The notes beneath the pieces are model-generated. The model was given only the letters and a program-made list of their open reading frames with translations. It had not been told where the DNA came from and did not search any database. A DNA stretch of 39,795 bases, taken from positions 1 through 39,795 of IMG/VR virus record IMGVR_UViG_3300023500_000012. The stretch is one strand, 5' to 3'. Positions 12,549-20,887 of this stretch are shown here, piece by piece. Each line of letters begins with the position of its first letter. The first letter of the stretch is position 1. The position numbers and the translations under genes were made by a program. This DNA is from a virus.

Positions 12549-14010
12549 GCCTCTTGAATGGAGTGAGATATTGGCGAAAAAAGAATATCGTGTAGAAGCT
12601 GCACGACAAAGCTTATTGAACTTTATTTTGATATACCTAGCTGATTACGTTCAGTATGCTTTTGCAGACTTTCACGAGGATTTAGAGGCTGATCTATATG
12701 ATGACAAAGAGCTTAGAGTTGCCGCATTAATGTTTAGGGAATCAGCAAAGACGGTTTTTTGTTCCCTTGTATACCCTCTTTGGTCTATTTGTTATCAGAA
12801 AAAGAAGTTCATTATATATGGTAGTTCTGATGCTGATGCTGCTGCATCTTTGATGATGAACTTAATCAACCATTTACAAGATAATGCGTTAATAGCCAAT
12901 GATTTTGGTAGGTTATACTTTGAAGAAGGTGGAAGGTTTTCTAAATCAAAGAAGAAAACAGTTAAAGATTTTATTACAACTAATGGAATTCGTGTATTTG
13001 CTCGTGGTGTAGGGCAAAAGGTACGTGGGTATACTCATGGAAGGTTTAGACCTGACCTGTTTATTGGAGATGATCTTGAAGGTATTAAGAACATTACGAA
13101 TAAAGATAACAGGGATAAGGTAGATGATTGGCTTCATTCAGAAGTATTATCAGCTATTAACCAGATTACAGGTAAAGCTATTGTTTCAGGAAATATGCTT
13201 CATCGTGATTGTTTAATGGCTCGTTTAGATATTAAGTCAGATGTATGGTCCACTCATAAGGTGGCTATACATGATGATAAAGGTGAGATTGCTTGGAATG
13301 ATCGGTTTGTTTTTACAGATCAAGAGGCTTTAGAAGTTAATGCAAATCTACCTATAGAGAGATGGGTTGCTTCACTAGATACAATCAAAAGAGATAAGGG
13401 TAGTCATATATTTAACCAGGAGTATTTACTAAAACCACTGTCAGATGAAGATCAAGTCATTTTCCCTGATAATATTCAATGGTATGATAAAGATATAAAC
13501 TTCCTTGATGAAAAGAAATACCGTGTCATAATGGCTGTTGATCCTGCTATATCTCAAAAAGAAAGTGCTGATTATTCAGCGTGTACAGTATGGGCAAGAG
13601 AACATTCAACAGGTAATTTCTATTGTCTAGACTTCTTTAATGTAAAGATTACATTTCAGATCTTGAAAGAAAAGTCTCAGAAGATGGATATTTATTACAA
13701 GCCAGAGGGTGCTATCGTAGAGAAAGTTGCTGCTCAAGATTGGTTGATACAAGATCTTAGGAATGATTACAATATGATCATATACCCTGTTACTAGGCGT
13801 GCTGATAAGAGATTAAGGCTTGTATCCGTTAGTCATGTATTTGAACAAAACAAAGTATTCTTTAGACGGTCTCAACAGATTATAGTAGATCAGTTATTAG
13901 ACTTCGGTGCTGCAGCTCACGATGATTTAGTTGATACGGTGGTAGATTGCTTACAGGAACTATCAAGATCAAGTGGAACAAAAATGTTTAAAAACAATGG
14001 TATCATTTAG
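12517..14010 (+). CDS. terL: terminase large subunit
   Basis: 497 residues. ATPase: Walker-A-like FRESAKT (residues 73-79) and Walker B LFIGDDLE (181-188). Nuclease: VDPAISQKESADYSA (341-355, first Asp 342) and HDDLVDTVVD (468-477). This order is that of a complete TerL motor that packages DNA into the procapsid. Overlaps terS. Ends at TAG, which shows that TAG is a normal stop in late genes. A promoter starts only 7 bp after the stop. Confidence 0.97.
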   Translation: MSKRKEKLKHKPLEWSEILAKKEYRVEAARQSLLNFILIYLADYVQYAFADFHEDLEADLYDDKELRVAALMFRESAKTVFCSLVYPLWSICYQKKKFIIYGSSDADAAASLMMNLINHLQDNALIANDFGRLYFEEGGRFSKSKKKTVKDFITTNGIRVFARGVGQKVRGYTHGRFRPDLFIGDDLEGIKNITNKDNRDKVDDWLHSEVLSAINQITGKAIVSGNMLHRDCLMARLDIKSDVWSTHKVAIHDDKGEIAWNDRFVFTDQEALEVNANLPIERWVASLDTIKRDKGSHIFNQEYLLKPLSDEDQVIFPDNIQWYDKDINFLDEKKYRVIMAVDPAISQKESADYSACTVWAREHSTGNFYCLDFFNVKITFQILKEKSQKMDIYYKPEGAIVEKVAAQDWLIQDLRNDYNMIIYPVTRRADKRLRLVSVSHVFEQNKVFFRRSQQIIVDQLLDFGAAAHDDLVDTVVDCLQELSRSSGTKMFKNNGII

Positions 14011-14016
14011 ATTAAG

Positions 14017-14025
14017 TGCTATAAT
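14017..14025 (+). promoter_or_regulatory. extended -10 promoter PE
   Basis: TGCTATAAT (TG 14017-14018, -10 14020-14025), 7 bp after the TerL stop; no good -35. Same type as PD and PF. Drives portal and following genes. Confidence 0.65.
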
Positions 14026-14031
14026 ATAAGC

Positions 14032-14200
14032 ACTACCAAAGCTTGCTAGACGACCCATCCCTGAGTTTTTGGCAATAATGAAGGTCATGGTTGCAATAAA
14101 CACGTCCTATATAATTGTGTGTCCCAACTCCTTACATAATTAAGTGTGCAACCATGCCTACCTTATTTTCACAAACACTTGGATTTAGATAATAAAAACT
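14032..14200 (+). ncRNA. structured 5' leader RNA of head operon, with 12-codon uORF
   Basis: About 170 nt between PE and the portal ATG. CATGGTTGCA (14086-14095) is perfectly complementary to TGCAACCATG (14147-14156), extended by AGG/CCT beyond a one-base bulge; inside it AATTGTGT (14113-14120) pairs with ACATAATT (14134-14141). The 3' arm holds an ATG (14154) opening a 12-codon frame (MPTLFSQTLGFR, stop TAA 14190-14192) nine bases before the portal start. A leader-peptide or hairpin-gated translation control is possible. Confidence 0.5.
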
Positions 14201-15613
14201 ATGCCAAAAGAAATATTTCCACCAATCGCCGATAAAATTAGACTTAAAAAGTTGAGAAGCTATAAGCGTTTATTTGAAGGTGAACATTATAAAGAGTTTG
14301 GAATCAAAGATTATTTTGTAGATACAAAAGACAAAGAGAAAAAACTATATATCGCAAAGAATACTCCTGCTTTAATATCAGAGTATTTTGCTGATCTTGT
14401 TATCGGTCGTGGTATTTTATTTGATGTAGATAATGCGGAAGTACAGAAGAAGATAGATGAAATTTCAAAGAATAATAAAATGGATATTCTTGTGTTTGAA
14501 TTAGCATTATCACAGTCTACATACGGATATGCTTCTGCTAGGGTAAGAATTAGAAGGGAAAAGGTTATACTTGAACAAATACCAGTAGATCAATATTTCC
14601 CTTACTTTACAGGTACAATCAATCCAGAAAGAGATGCGGTATGCCTAGCATCTTATATTTTACTAAAAGATGATAGAGATCAAGAAGCAAAGTATTTATA
14701 TAAACAAATCTATTTCTTAGAAGGTCAAGATGTAATGCTTGAGCATCAGCTATGGTTGATTAATAGCAATGGAGAATTAGCTGAAAGAAAGCCTATATCA
14801 TTATTTGATGCGTCTTTACCATCAGTACCAGAACCAGCTAATCTAAATGAAATCCCTATCTATCAGTTTGATAATATTAAGACTTCTGGTGATCTATTCG
14901 GTAAGTCAGATTATAAGGATATTGAAACATTAGTTGAAGAGATTAATAACCGTGTAACTCAAATATCTCTACAGTTGATTAAGCACCTTAATGCTAAGTT
15001 AGCTGTACCTATTGGAACACTTAATGCTAAAGGTCAATTAAAGGCTCATGAGGCTGATATTTTTGAGGTTGGAGAAGGTAAGACACCACCGTCATATATT
15101 ACTAATCCTAACCCTCAGATTGAGAATGGATTCAAACAGATTGAAAAGCTAACAAGAGATATTTCTGCTATCACAAAGATCCCTAAAGATGTATTTGGTT
15201 TAGACTCAGAAAAGGGCGGAGTTGAGAAGGTAGAAGCAATGAAGATAAGATTATTTAATACTATTCGTAAAGTAGAGCGAAAACGTGTCTATCTTGAATC
15301 AGATCTATCTTCAATGATGAAAATGGCTCTTATTTTAAGTGGTGTTGCTGAAGATACTATCGGAGACATTAGGATTGTATGGGACGATGCTTTGCCAGAA
15401 GATATAGTTGCTAAAACTCAAACATTAGCAGATCAAGTTAATTCAGGGCTTAAATCTAAACGTAAGGCCATTAAGGAGCTACAAGAATTAGATGAAGAAG
15501 ACCTTAATATTGAAATAGAGGCTATAAATAAGGACAATCAAGCAACTACACCTGCATTTAGTACACCACCTAGAATTGAAAGCCCAAAAGATTTACAGAT
15601 TAATAATGCATAA
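14201..15613 (+). CDS. portal protein (SPP1 gp6-like)
   Basis: 470 residues, the expected length. Features: ITKIPKDVFGLDSEKGGVEK near residue 325 (the conserved P(xxx)FG...GS/GVE motif of SPP1-type portals), NEIPIYQFDN (P-x-x-x-F-x-N motif), and helical VEEINNRVTQISLQL. It forms the dodecameric ring at the packaging vertex. Directly follows TerL and its leader; head genes follow it. Confidence 0.93.
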   Translation: MPKEIFPPIADKIRLKKLRSYKRLFEGEHYKEFGIKDYFVDTKDKEKKLYIAKNTPALISEYFADLVIGRGILFDVDNAEVQKKIDEISKNNKMDILVFELALSQSTYGYASARVRIRREKVILEQIPVDQYFPYFTGTINPERDAVCLASYILLKDDRDQEAKYLYKQIYFLEGQDVMLEHQLWLINSNGELAERKPISLFDASLPSVPEPANLNEIPIYQFDNIKTSGDLFGKSDYKDIETLVEEINNRVTQISLQLIKHLNAKLAVPIGTLNAKGQLKAHEADIFEVGEGKTPPSYITNPNPQIENGFKQIEKLTRDISAITKIPKDVFGLDSEKGGVEKVEAMKIRLFNTIRKVERKRVYLESDLSSMMKMALILSGVAEDTIGDIRIVWDDALPEDIVAKTQTLADQVNSGLKSKRKAIKELQELDEEDLNIEIEAINKDNQATTPAFSTPPRIESPKDLQINNA

Positions 15614-15615
15614 TT

Positions 15616-15822
15616 ATGAAATTCTTTAGACAAACACCTAATACATATAAGCAGAAGTCTAGTAAACCAGAAGGTGTATTTGAGCAAACAGAAAAGGTTA
15701 TTGAAAATGTAAAGAAACAAGACTATCTAAGATGGTTTAAAATGTTTTTATTTGTTGATGCTTTATTACTCTGGTTGATATTTTCAACTGTATTCGTGTT
15801 TAGATTGGCTTTAAATATATAG
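15616..15822 (+). CDS. small membrane-anchored protein (68 aa)
   Basis: Lys/Gln-rich N-terminal 45 residues, then one hydrophobic helix (MFLFVDALLLWLIFSTVFVF). Unusual in a head operon between portal and MuF-like gene. Function unknown; ends in TAG and is followed three bases later by the next ATG. Confidence 0.65.
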   Translation: MKFFRQTPNTYKQKSSKPEGVFEQTEKVIENVKKQDYLRWFKMFLFVDALLLWLIFSTVFVFRLALNI

Positions 15823-15825
15823 AGT

Positions 15826-16626
15826 ATGCCAAGAGAAGATACTGAGTTCAATGACTTAGTGGAGAAAAATGTAGATGAGATGTCTACTATTATTAATGCA
15901 ATAGATGCAGAAGTTGCATCTATTTTAGCATTAGCAGTAACTAAAAAAGTTACTATAAGCTCAAGAGCAAAAACTATTAATGAAATTAATCTAATTGTTG
16001 TAGAAGGAAAATCAAAGATAGATGATTTATTGATTGAGATAATGCCTGAGAGCTACAAAAAGGGCATTGCTGACGCTAATAATGCACTACCAAATGTATT
16101 AAGTTCTAAAGCACTATCACCAGCCCATGCAGCTCAAATAAACGTACTACTGGCAGATGCTAGTGCAGATTTTGGGATAGGTTTAGAAGGTGTGTCAAAG
16201 AAGGCTGGTCAAACTCTTGGGCGTGTAGCTAGTGAACAGATTAGGTTGCGTATTACTGAGGGTGTGATTGACGGTGCAAGTATTCCAAAAATATCTAAAA
16301 GCGTACTAGAAGAGCTAAGAAAACAGGGTTTTGTTTCATTTACTAGCAGGAATGGTCGTAATATGAAGCTAACTAAATACTCTGAAATGCTAACAAGGAC
16401 GCATATAATGAGGGCAGCAAACGAGGGGACTTTAACTAGAGGTATGGAGTTGGGGCATACTATTTTTGAGATGAGTAAACATGGTGGTGTAGAAGATGAT
16501 GCATGTCTTAGTGCAGAGAGGCAACAGTTTTTTGATACTACAGGTAAAAAATACCCAGTCCCACCTCAGATGCCTATTCACCCCAATTGTAGGCATAAAT
16601 TATTTCTTAGACCTGACTTATCATAA
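15826..16626 (+). CDS. MuF-like minor head protein
   Basis: 266 residues. The C-terminal domain has SEMLTRTHIMRAANEGTLTR, a DDACLSAERQ stretch and the finishing PPQMPIHPNCRH motif, the signature of the phage MuF / SPP1 gp7-like head morphogenesis domain. N-terminal 120 residues are helical. A minor capsid component, probably placed with the portal in the procapsid. A single domain, with no appended toxin. Confidence 0.9.
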   Translation: MPREDTEFNDLVEKNVDEMSTIINAIDAEVASILALAVTKKVTISSRAKTINEINLIVVEGKSKIDDLLIEIMPESYKKGIADANNALPNVLSSKALSPAHAAQINVLLADASADFGIGLEGVSKKAGQTLGRVASEQIRLRITEGVIDGASIPKISKSVLEELRKQGFVSFTSRNGRNMKLTKYSEMLTRTHIMRAANEGTLTRGMELGHTIFEMSKHGGVEDDACLSAERQQFFDTTGKKYPVPPQMPIHPNCRHKLFLRPDLS

Positions 16627-16627
16627 T

Positions 16628-16655
16628 TTCACATTGAACAAGAAAGTGTTATAAT
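16628..16655 (+). promoter_or_regulatory. late promoter PF (extended -10)
   Basis: TTCACA (16628-16633), 16-bp spacer, TATAAT (16650-16655) with TG at 16647-16648. Its third-position C apart, the -35 equals consensus. It should give strong expression of scaffold and capsid. Confidence 0.7.
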
Positions 16656-16661
16656 TCAGGT

Positions 16662-16764
16662 GTGTGTAAGTAAGATACTATTTTTCATGGCTTAAAAACC
16701 ATGTGTTGGAGACTTCCAACGAAAAAAAGTCTTGAGTTCCATTTACTCATTAATAAAAAATGTT
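16662..16764 (+). ncRNA. structured leader RNA with H-type pseudoknot before scaffold/capsid genes
   Basis: CATGG (16686-16690) pairs with CCATG (16699-16703). Then GTTGG (16705-16709) pairs with CCAAC (16716-16720), and the loop GACTT (16711-16715) can pair with AAGTC (16727-16731), leaving a one-base first loop and an A-rich third loop (GAAAAA). GAGT (16734-16737) / ACTC (16746-16749) forms a further short hairpin. This is the compact form of H-type pseudoknots used in translation control. No known riboswitch class matches. Confidence 0.5.
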
Positions 16765-17448
16765 ATGCCAGAAGACGAGAAAAAAGAAGAAGGTGGTCAA
16801 GAGAAAGACCCTAAAAATAACTCCGCTGAAGATAAACAGCAAGAAAAATCAAATCCAGATGATAAGGTTGAAGAGAAGAAACAAGAAGGCGATGAGGGAA
16901 AGTCTGAGACTGTACCCATGTCAAAGTTCACAAAGAACTACGCTCGCATGAAAGATGCAGAGGATAAAGTCGCTGAGTTTGAAAGAAAAGAAGCAGATCT
17001 AAAAGAAGCCCAATTAAAAGAAGATAATAAGTATGATGAAATACTTGCTATTAAGAATGTAGAGATTGCAGAGCTTTCTAAAAGAGCTGCAAAAGCTGAT
17101 GAGAATGATAGTGCCTTACAGGCATTTTATGAATCAGCATTAGCAGAAATACCAGAAGAACGACGTGGAATGATCCCTGATTATTCTACTGCCAAGAAAC
17201 TAGAATACATGTCTGTTAATAAAGCGTTCTTAGTTGGAACACCTAGTAATAGTAATCCCCCTAAAACAGGTGGTGATATACCTAAAAACGAAGGTGGAGA
17301 CAACCTTGATGATGCAGAACTTATTAAAAACCAGTTAAAAGATCTTAGAGATAAGAAGATGAATAACGGATTTTTAACTCACCAAGAGCAAAAACAAGTA
17401 TCTTCATTGCTTATTGAAAGAAGTAAGCTTGCTAAAGAGCAAGCCTAA
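16765..17448 (+). CDS. scaffolding protein
   Basis: 227 residues from ATG 16765; an in-frame TTG at 16732 lies in the structured leader and is rejected as start. N-terminal 60 residues are low-complexity Lys/Glu/Gln, then a long coiled coil (KFTKNYARMKDAEDKVAEFE; EIAELSKRAAKADENDSALQ), and an end LTHQEQKQVSSLLIERSKLA. This charge-rich, helical composition just before the capsid gene is that of phage capsid scaffolds. No protease motif is seen. Confidence 0.85.
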   Translation: MPEDEKKEEGGQEKDPKNNSAEDKQQEKSNPDDKVEEKKQEGDEGKSETVPMSKFTKNYARMKDAEDKVAEFERKEADLKEAQLKEDNKYDEILAIKNVEIAELSKRAAKADENDSALQAFYESALAEIPEERRGMIPDYSTAKKLEYMSVNKAFLVGTPSNSNPPKTGGDIPKNEGGDNLDDAELIKNQLKDLRDKKMNNGFLTHQEQKQVSSLLIERSKLAKEQA

Positions 17449-17471
17449 TTTATCAGTTAAGTAAATGAAAT

Positions 17472-18620
17472 ATGCCCTTAACAACAAACATCGGCAAGTT
17501 TGCTACTTATGACTCATCTTTTTTAGATGACCAAGTTGTAGGTCTAGCAATGCTTGTTGAGCCTAAAATCACAACACTTTGGGATTTAATTCCTGAAATC
17601 GGCGCGGGTGCTAGAATGTCTGAAAAGATTAAATGGTACGATGCAAAAACTAATTCACTTGAAGGAGCAGTCCGAACAGGTGGTTGGTTAGCAACTGGAA
17701 CAACAGGATTGGTAGTTGACGCTGCATTAGCTGCAGTTGTAAATATCGGTGATGTTCTAGAAGTTGGTACCGAACAAGTAGTAGTTTCTGCTGTTGTTCG
17801 TACTGGTGGTTCTGAAACTATTGACGTATTTGCTCGTGGACACGGTGGAACTACTGCCGCAACTCACGCTGCATCTGATGTTATCTACATCATTGGTAAT
17901 GCTAATGTTGAAGGTACAGTTGATGGAGTTTCTATCCTTGAAGATAATGTTGAAAGAGTAAACTACTTCCAATTAATTGAAGAAGTGGTTGAATTAACAA
18001 AAACTTCAAAGAACCAAACTTACGAAGATGTTCAAGATAAAATGAACGAAGTTCGTGTTCGTGCTATGAGCCGAGCCTTCCGTAAGTTAAATATGACATC
18101 TTTATTTGGAACACCTGACGCTGGTAGTAAAGTACTTCCAAGATCATGTGGTGGTGTTCGTCATTTCATTCAAAATGACGCTGACAACATTAACACTAAC
18201 GCTGCAGCTTCATTTACTGAAACAGTATTGAAAGATACTCTGTTGGAAATTGCAAAACGTGGTGGAACTCCAAATCTAATCATCTGTTCACCAGAAAAGA
18301 AATCTCAAATTAATGGATTCAACGCTTCTAATACACGATTAACTCGTGATGAACGAACTGCTGGAAACATTGTTGACTTCTATGAAGGTGAAGGTGTTGG
18401 ACGGCTTGGAGTTATTGCCGATCCATTGCTACGAGACTCTTTCGGTGAAATGTACGTCTTAAATACTCAAAAGATGGGTAAGATGTGGTTCCCAGAAGAT
18501 AGTCTACGATTTGAAGCTGAAACTTCAAACTCTAGAACAATCAAAGAAACTTTACAGGGTCAATTTTCACTAAAACTGAAAGACGCTGCTACTGACTTTG
18601 CTCGTATTCACAACATGTAA
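17472..18620 (+). CDS. major capsid protein (SU10-type, HK97 fold)
   Basis: 382 residues. N-terminus PLTTNIGKFATYDSSFLDDQ matches the SU10 MCP family; VVELTKTSKNQTYEDVQDKM and the C-terminal PLLRDSFGEMYVLNTQKMG are family-like. Codon use is visibly less AT-biased than in the early genes (CGT, GGT, GCT), consistent with high expression. Directly follows the scaffold and precedes a strong hairpin. Confidence 0.88.
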   Translation: MPLTTNIGKFATYDSSFLDDQVVGLAMLVEPKITTLWDLIPEIGAGARMSEKIKWYDAKTNSLEGAVRTGGWLATGTTGLVVDAALAAVVNIGDVLEVGTEQVVVSAVVRTGGSETIDVFARGHGGTTAATHAASDVIYIIGNANVEGTVDGVSILEDNVERVNYFQLIEEVVELTKTSKNQTYEDVQDKMNEVRVRAMSRAFRKLNMTSLFGTPDAGSKVLPRSCGGVRHFIQNDADNINTNAAASFTETVLKDTLLEIAKRGGTPNLIICSPEKKSQINGFNASNTRLTRDERTAGNIVDFYEGEGVGRLGVIADPLLRDSFGEMYVLNTQKMGKMWFPEDSLRFEAETSNSRTIKETLQGQFSLKLKDAATDFARIHNM

Positions 18621-18622
18621 AC

Positions 18623-18662
18623 CTAACCTATTATGAGGGGGCTTTTTGCCCCCTCTGGTTAG
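18623..18662 (+). terminator. terminator-like hairpin after capsid gene
   Basis: Outer stem CTAACC (18623-18628) / GGTTAG (18657-18662), inner stem GAGGGGGC (18635-18642) / GCCCCCTC (18648-18655), loop TTTTT. No T run follows the stem, so it may act as a processing or transcript-end stabilising element, or a partial terminator, that sets capsid levels. The same two-stem plan recurs at 20831. Confidence 0.65.
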
Positions 18663-18682
18663 TTAATTGATTAAAAAAAACT

Positions 18683-19015
18683 ATGAAAGTAGAAATCAAA
18701 TGCCAAAGAATGACTGTCTTAGAGGGAGCAATGACACTTCCAAAAGGAGTTATTTATATTGATGAAAAAGATCAACTAATGTTAGCTCAAAATGCTACAG
18801 ATCTTTGTGCTAAATACCCTAATGACATTGAAATATATAAAGGTGAGTTAGAAGGTAAAGATGTGATGGGTAGCAGAGCAAAGTCAGAAGCTAAAGCACC
18901 TGCCCCTATTGAGCCTGCTAAAGCTAAAGCACCTGCCCCTGTTGAGCCTGCTAAAGCTAAAGCACCTGCACCTGTTGAGCCTGCTAAAGCTAAAAAGAGT
19001 CGTTCAGAAGTATAA
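18683..19015 (+). CDS. hypothetical virion protein with KAPAPVEPA repeats
   Basis: 110 residues. The N-terminal 70 residues form a small alpha/beta domain (VEIKCQRMTVLEGAMTLPKG). Residues 71-103 are three 11-residue repeats (KAPAP(I/V)EPAKA), a Lys/Ala/Pro linker, and the end is basic (KKSRSEV). Family unknown; position after the capsid gene suggests a decoration or head-associated protein. Confidence 0.7.
   Translation: MKVEIKCQRMTVLEGAMTLPKGVIYIDEKDQLMLAQNATDLCAKYPNDIEIYKGELEGKDVMGSRAKSEAKAPAPIEPAKAKAPAPVEPAKAKAPAPVEPAKAKKSRSEV
18893..18991 (+). repeat. three tandem 33-bp repeats
   Basis: Units 18893-18925, 18926-18958 and 18959-18991, nearly identical, each coding KAPAP(I/V)EPAKA. A 24-nt piece of unit 3 (18961-18984) also occurs exactly at 35054-35077 in the receptor-binding gene. 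Confidence 0.95.
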
Positions 19016-19028
19016 TTAAACTACCCTT

Positions 19029-19334
19029 ATGAAAGCAGAAAGAAATAAACCAAATAGGGTTGCTAATACTGGAATGCCATTACACTTCAATGGAAGTGTT
19101 GGAACAACTGAAGCGACTATTAATGTATTAGTAGCCACAGAAAAAGAATTATCTACCTCTGTTACAATCTCAAACACTCATGGTTCACAAGATTTACTTG
19201 TAAGCTTTGACGGTTCTGCAAACTTTTATACTATTCCATCTGGAACAAAAGAAAGATTTGAAGTATCCGTATTTAGTTTTAGAGTTAAAGGAAGTGGTGC
19301 TGCAACTACTTATGAGTTGATTGTAACGGTATAA
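19029..19334 (+). CDS. small virion-associated beta protein
   Basis: 101 residues. All-beta pattern: TSVTISNTHGSQDLLVSFDG and IPSGTKERFEVSVFSFRVKG resemble short fibre or decoration domains. It opens ERNKPNRVANTG; the next gene has EKNKPKRVAWAN, so they share an N-terminal attachment motif. Confidence 0.7.
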   Translation: MKAERNKPNRVANTGMPLHFNGSVGTTEATINVLVATEKELSTSVTISNTHGSQDLLVSFDGSANFYTIPSGTKERFEVSVFSFRVKGSGAATTYELIVTV

Positions 19335-19344
19335 ATTAGCCGTT

Positions 19345-19623
19345 ATGCCAGACCCGATTTTCCAAGAAAAAAATAAACCAAAACGGGTCGCATGGGCTAA
19401 TCCTTACGACGGTCAGCCCATAAATAATGAAGACGGGTCAATTAATATAGGTAATGTCCTTGTTAAGGCTCAGTATGATTATTTAGACCTGACTTATACT
19501 GGTGATAACTTAACCAAAGTCGTATATAAGCAAGGTGGTTCTGGTGGAACTCTCGTTGCTACTGTTGATATTACCTATGACGGTTCAGATAGAATAAAAA
19601 CAGTGTTAGTAACTACCCCATAA
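19345..19623 (+). CDS. small virion-associated protein with NKPxRVA motif
   Basis: 92 residues. After EKNKPKRVA come beta-strand segments, a stretch typical of phage fibre proteins: VKAQYDYLDLTYTGDNLTKV, then VATVDITYDGSDRI. Likely structural; probable partner of the 19029 product through the shared N-terminus. Confidence 0.65.
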   Translation: MPDPIFQEKNKPKRVAWANPYDGQPINNEDGSINIGNVLVKAQYDYLDLTYTGDNLTKVVYKQGGSGGTLVATVDITYDGSDRIKTVLVTTP

Positions 19624-19624
19624 T

Positions 19625-19909
19625 ATGTCAGTAAAATATGTTTTCAATCCATTTACAGCAACATTTGATGCAATAGATGCATTTACAGGGGCATTGAGTG
19701 TAGACACTTTTGTTGTAACTGTTCCTGCAACTCATGATTTTACTTTAACATTGTCGCCAGTTCTGGACTCAGAATTCATTATCCTAAATGGGGTAACGCT
19801 TAATAGGGGAGCAACAGAAGACTATACCATCAGTGGTAATACTCTAACCATCTCCGCTTCTTATGAGTTAAGAGTTGGTGATAAACTTGTCGCCAAGTAT
19901 AGAAACTAA
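19625..19909 (+). CDS. fibre-like small beta protein
   Basis: 94 residues with DAFTGALSVDTFVVTVPATH then FIILNGVTLNRGATEDYTIS and a closing LRVGDKLVAKYRN. The ILNG...YTIS...D.(I/L)..(K/D)Y pattern is the small beta domain common in phage fibres; it recurs at 19975, 21376 and 25291. Likely a decoration or fibre component. Confidence 0.7.
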   Translation: MSVKYVFNPFTATFDAIDAFTGALSVDTFVVTVPATHDFTLTLSPVLDSEFIILNGVTLNRGATEDYTISGNTLTISASYELRVGDKLVAKYRN

Positions 19910-19945
19910 AATAACAAGAAGAAGAACAATAACAAGAAGAAGAAA
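19910..19945 (+). repeat. two 18-nt direct repeats in intergenic gap
   Basis: Bases 19910-19927 and 19928-19945 are copies of AATAACAAGAAGAAGAA plus one variable base. The purine-rich run lies between two fibre genes; no promoter is seen. It could act in translation of the next gene (start 19975). Confidence 0.8.
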
Positions 19946-19974
19946 AAATATTAATTGCTTAATAATTTATATCT

Positions 19975-20823
19975 ATGGCTATTACAAGAGTGAGAGGTAA
20001 TACTCAATTACAGTTTGATGGTGATTTAGATTTGCAAACAAATAAAATCGTCAACTTAGTTGCTGGTACTGCCGCAACTGACGCTGTAAACAAAAGTCAA
20101 CTGGACAATGTTTCTGCTGGACTTGATCCAAAAGAATCATGTCAACTTGCTTCTACTGCGAATTTAACACTCTCAGGTGAGCAAACTATTGACGGTGTAT
20201 TAACCTCAGGAAGCCGTATTTTGGTTAAAGACCAAACTGCTGGTTTAGAAAATGGTATCTATGTTACTGGAGCAGGTGCATGGACTAGAGCAACTGACGC
20301 GGATGTTTCTGCCGAAGTTACCGCTGGAATGTATTGTTTCGTAACAGAAGGTACAGTTAATGCTGACATTGGGTTTGTATTAACAACAGATGATCCAATT
20401 ACTTTGGATACAACTGCTTTAGTATTTTCACAATTTACTGGAGCTGGTTCAGTAAATGCAGCATCAGAAACTGTTGCTGGTATTGCTGAAATTGCTACAC
20501 AAGCAGAAACTGACGCTGGAACTGACGATCTACGGTTCGTTACTCCATTGAAATTAGCTACATATTCTGGTTTAACAGCTAAACTAGAAGCTAGTAATTT
20601 TGTATATAATGAACAACTAACAGTTACTAATGGTGCTGCAGCTGTATCTGCTCTTGCAAATACTCAAGTTGCTGGAACTGTTGCTGTATACCTTAATGGT
20701 GTACGTCAATTAGCTGGTGGTGCGAATGACTATACAATCACAGGTCAGGTTATTACATTTAATTTCACATTGAAAAACAATGGTGGAAATGAAGATGTAG
20801 TTGTAGTTGACTACCAAAAATAG
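19975..20823 (+). CDS. tail-fibre-like protein
   Basis: 282 residues. RGNTQLQFDGDLDLQTNKI, then the widely shared block LDPKESCQLASTANLTLSG ... GSRILVKDQTAGLENGIYV ... GAWTRATDADVS of phage fibre proteins. The C-terminus (215-282) is a small beta domain with VAVYLNGVRQLAG and DYTITGQVITFNF. Ends with TAG. In most siphophages such modules belong to tail fibres, yet this gene lies between capsid and connector genes, so the product may decorate the head or neck. Confidence 0.85.
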   Translation: MAITRVRGNTQLQFDGDLDLQTNKIVNLVAGTAATDAVNKSQLDNVSAGLDPKESCQLASTANLTLSGEQTIDGVLTSGSRILVKDQTAGLENGIYVTGAGAWTRATDADVSAEVTAGMYCFVTEGTVNADIGFVLTTDDPITLDTTALVFSQFTGAGSVNAASETVAGIAEIATQAETDAGTDDLRFVTPLKLATYSGLTAKLEASNFVYNEQLTVTNGAAAVSALANTQVAGTVAVYLNGVRQLAGGANDYTITGQVITFNFTLKNNGGNEDVVVVDYQK

Positions 20824-20830
20824 TTAGCTA

Positions 20831-20871
20831 GGTAATATAAATATAGGGGGCTTAATTGCCCCCTAATTACC
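20831..20871 (+). terminator. terminator-like double-stem hairpin
   Basis: Outer stem GGTAAT (20831-20836) / ATTACC (20866-20871), inner stem AGGGGGC (20845-20851) / GCCCCCT (20858-20864). No T run. Same plan as 18623-18662. Confidence 0.6.
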
Positions 20872-20887
20872 AAATTAATATAAATTT

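Noticed and set aside
8174-14010. General TAG recoding (as in some gut phages)
   Set aside because: TAG ends TerL, deformylase, tail terminator, chaperone and others at natural lengths with next starts in place, so TAG is a normal stop.
16705-16732. preQ1-type riboswitch
   Set aside because: The A-rich tail and pseudoknot form agree in general shape, but loop sequence does not fit the known preQ1 consensus.
16732-16764. TTG start for the scaffold protein
   Set aside because: It falls at the 3' edge of the pseudoknot; the ATG at 16765 has the context used by neighbours.
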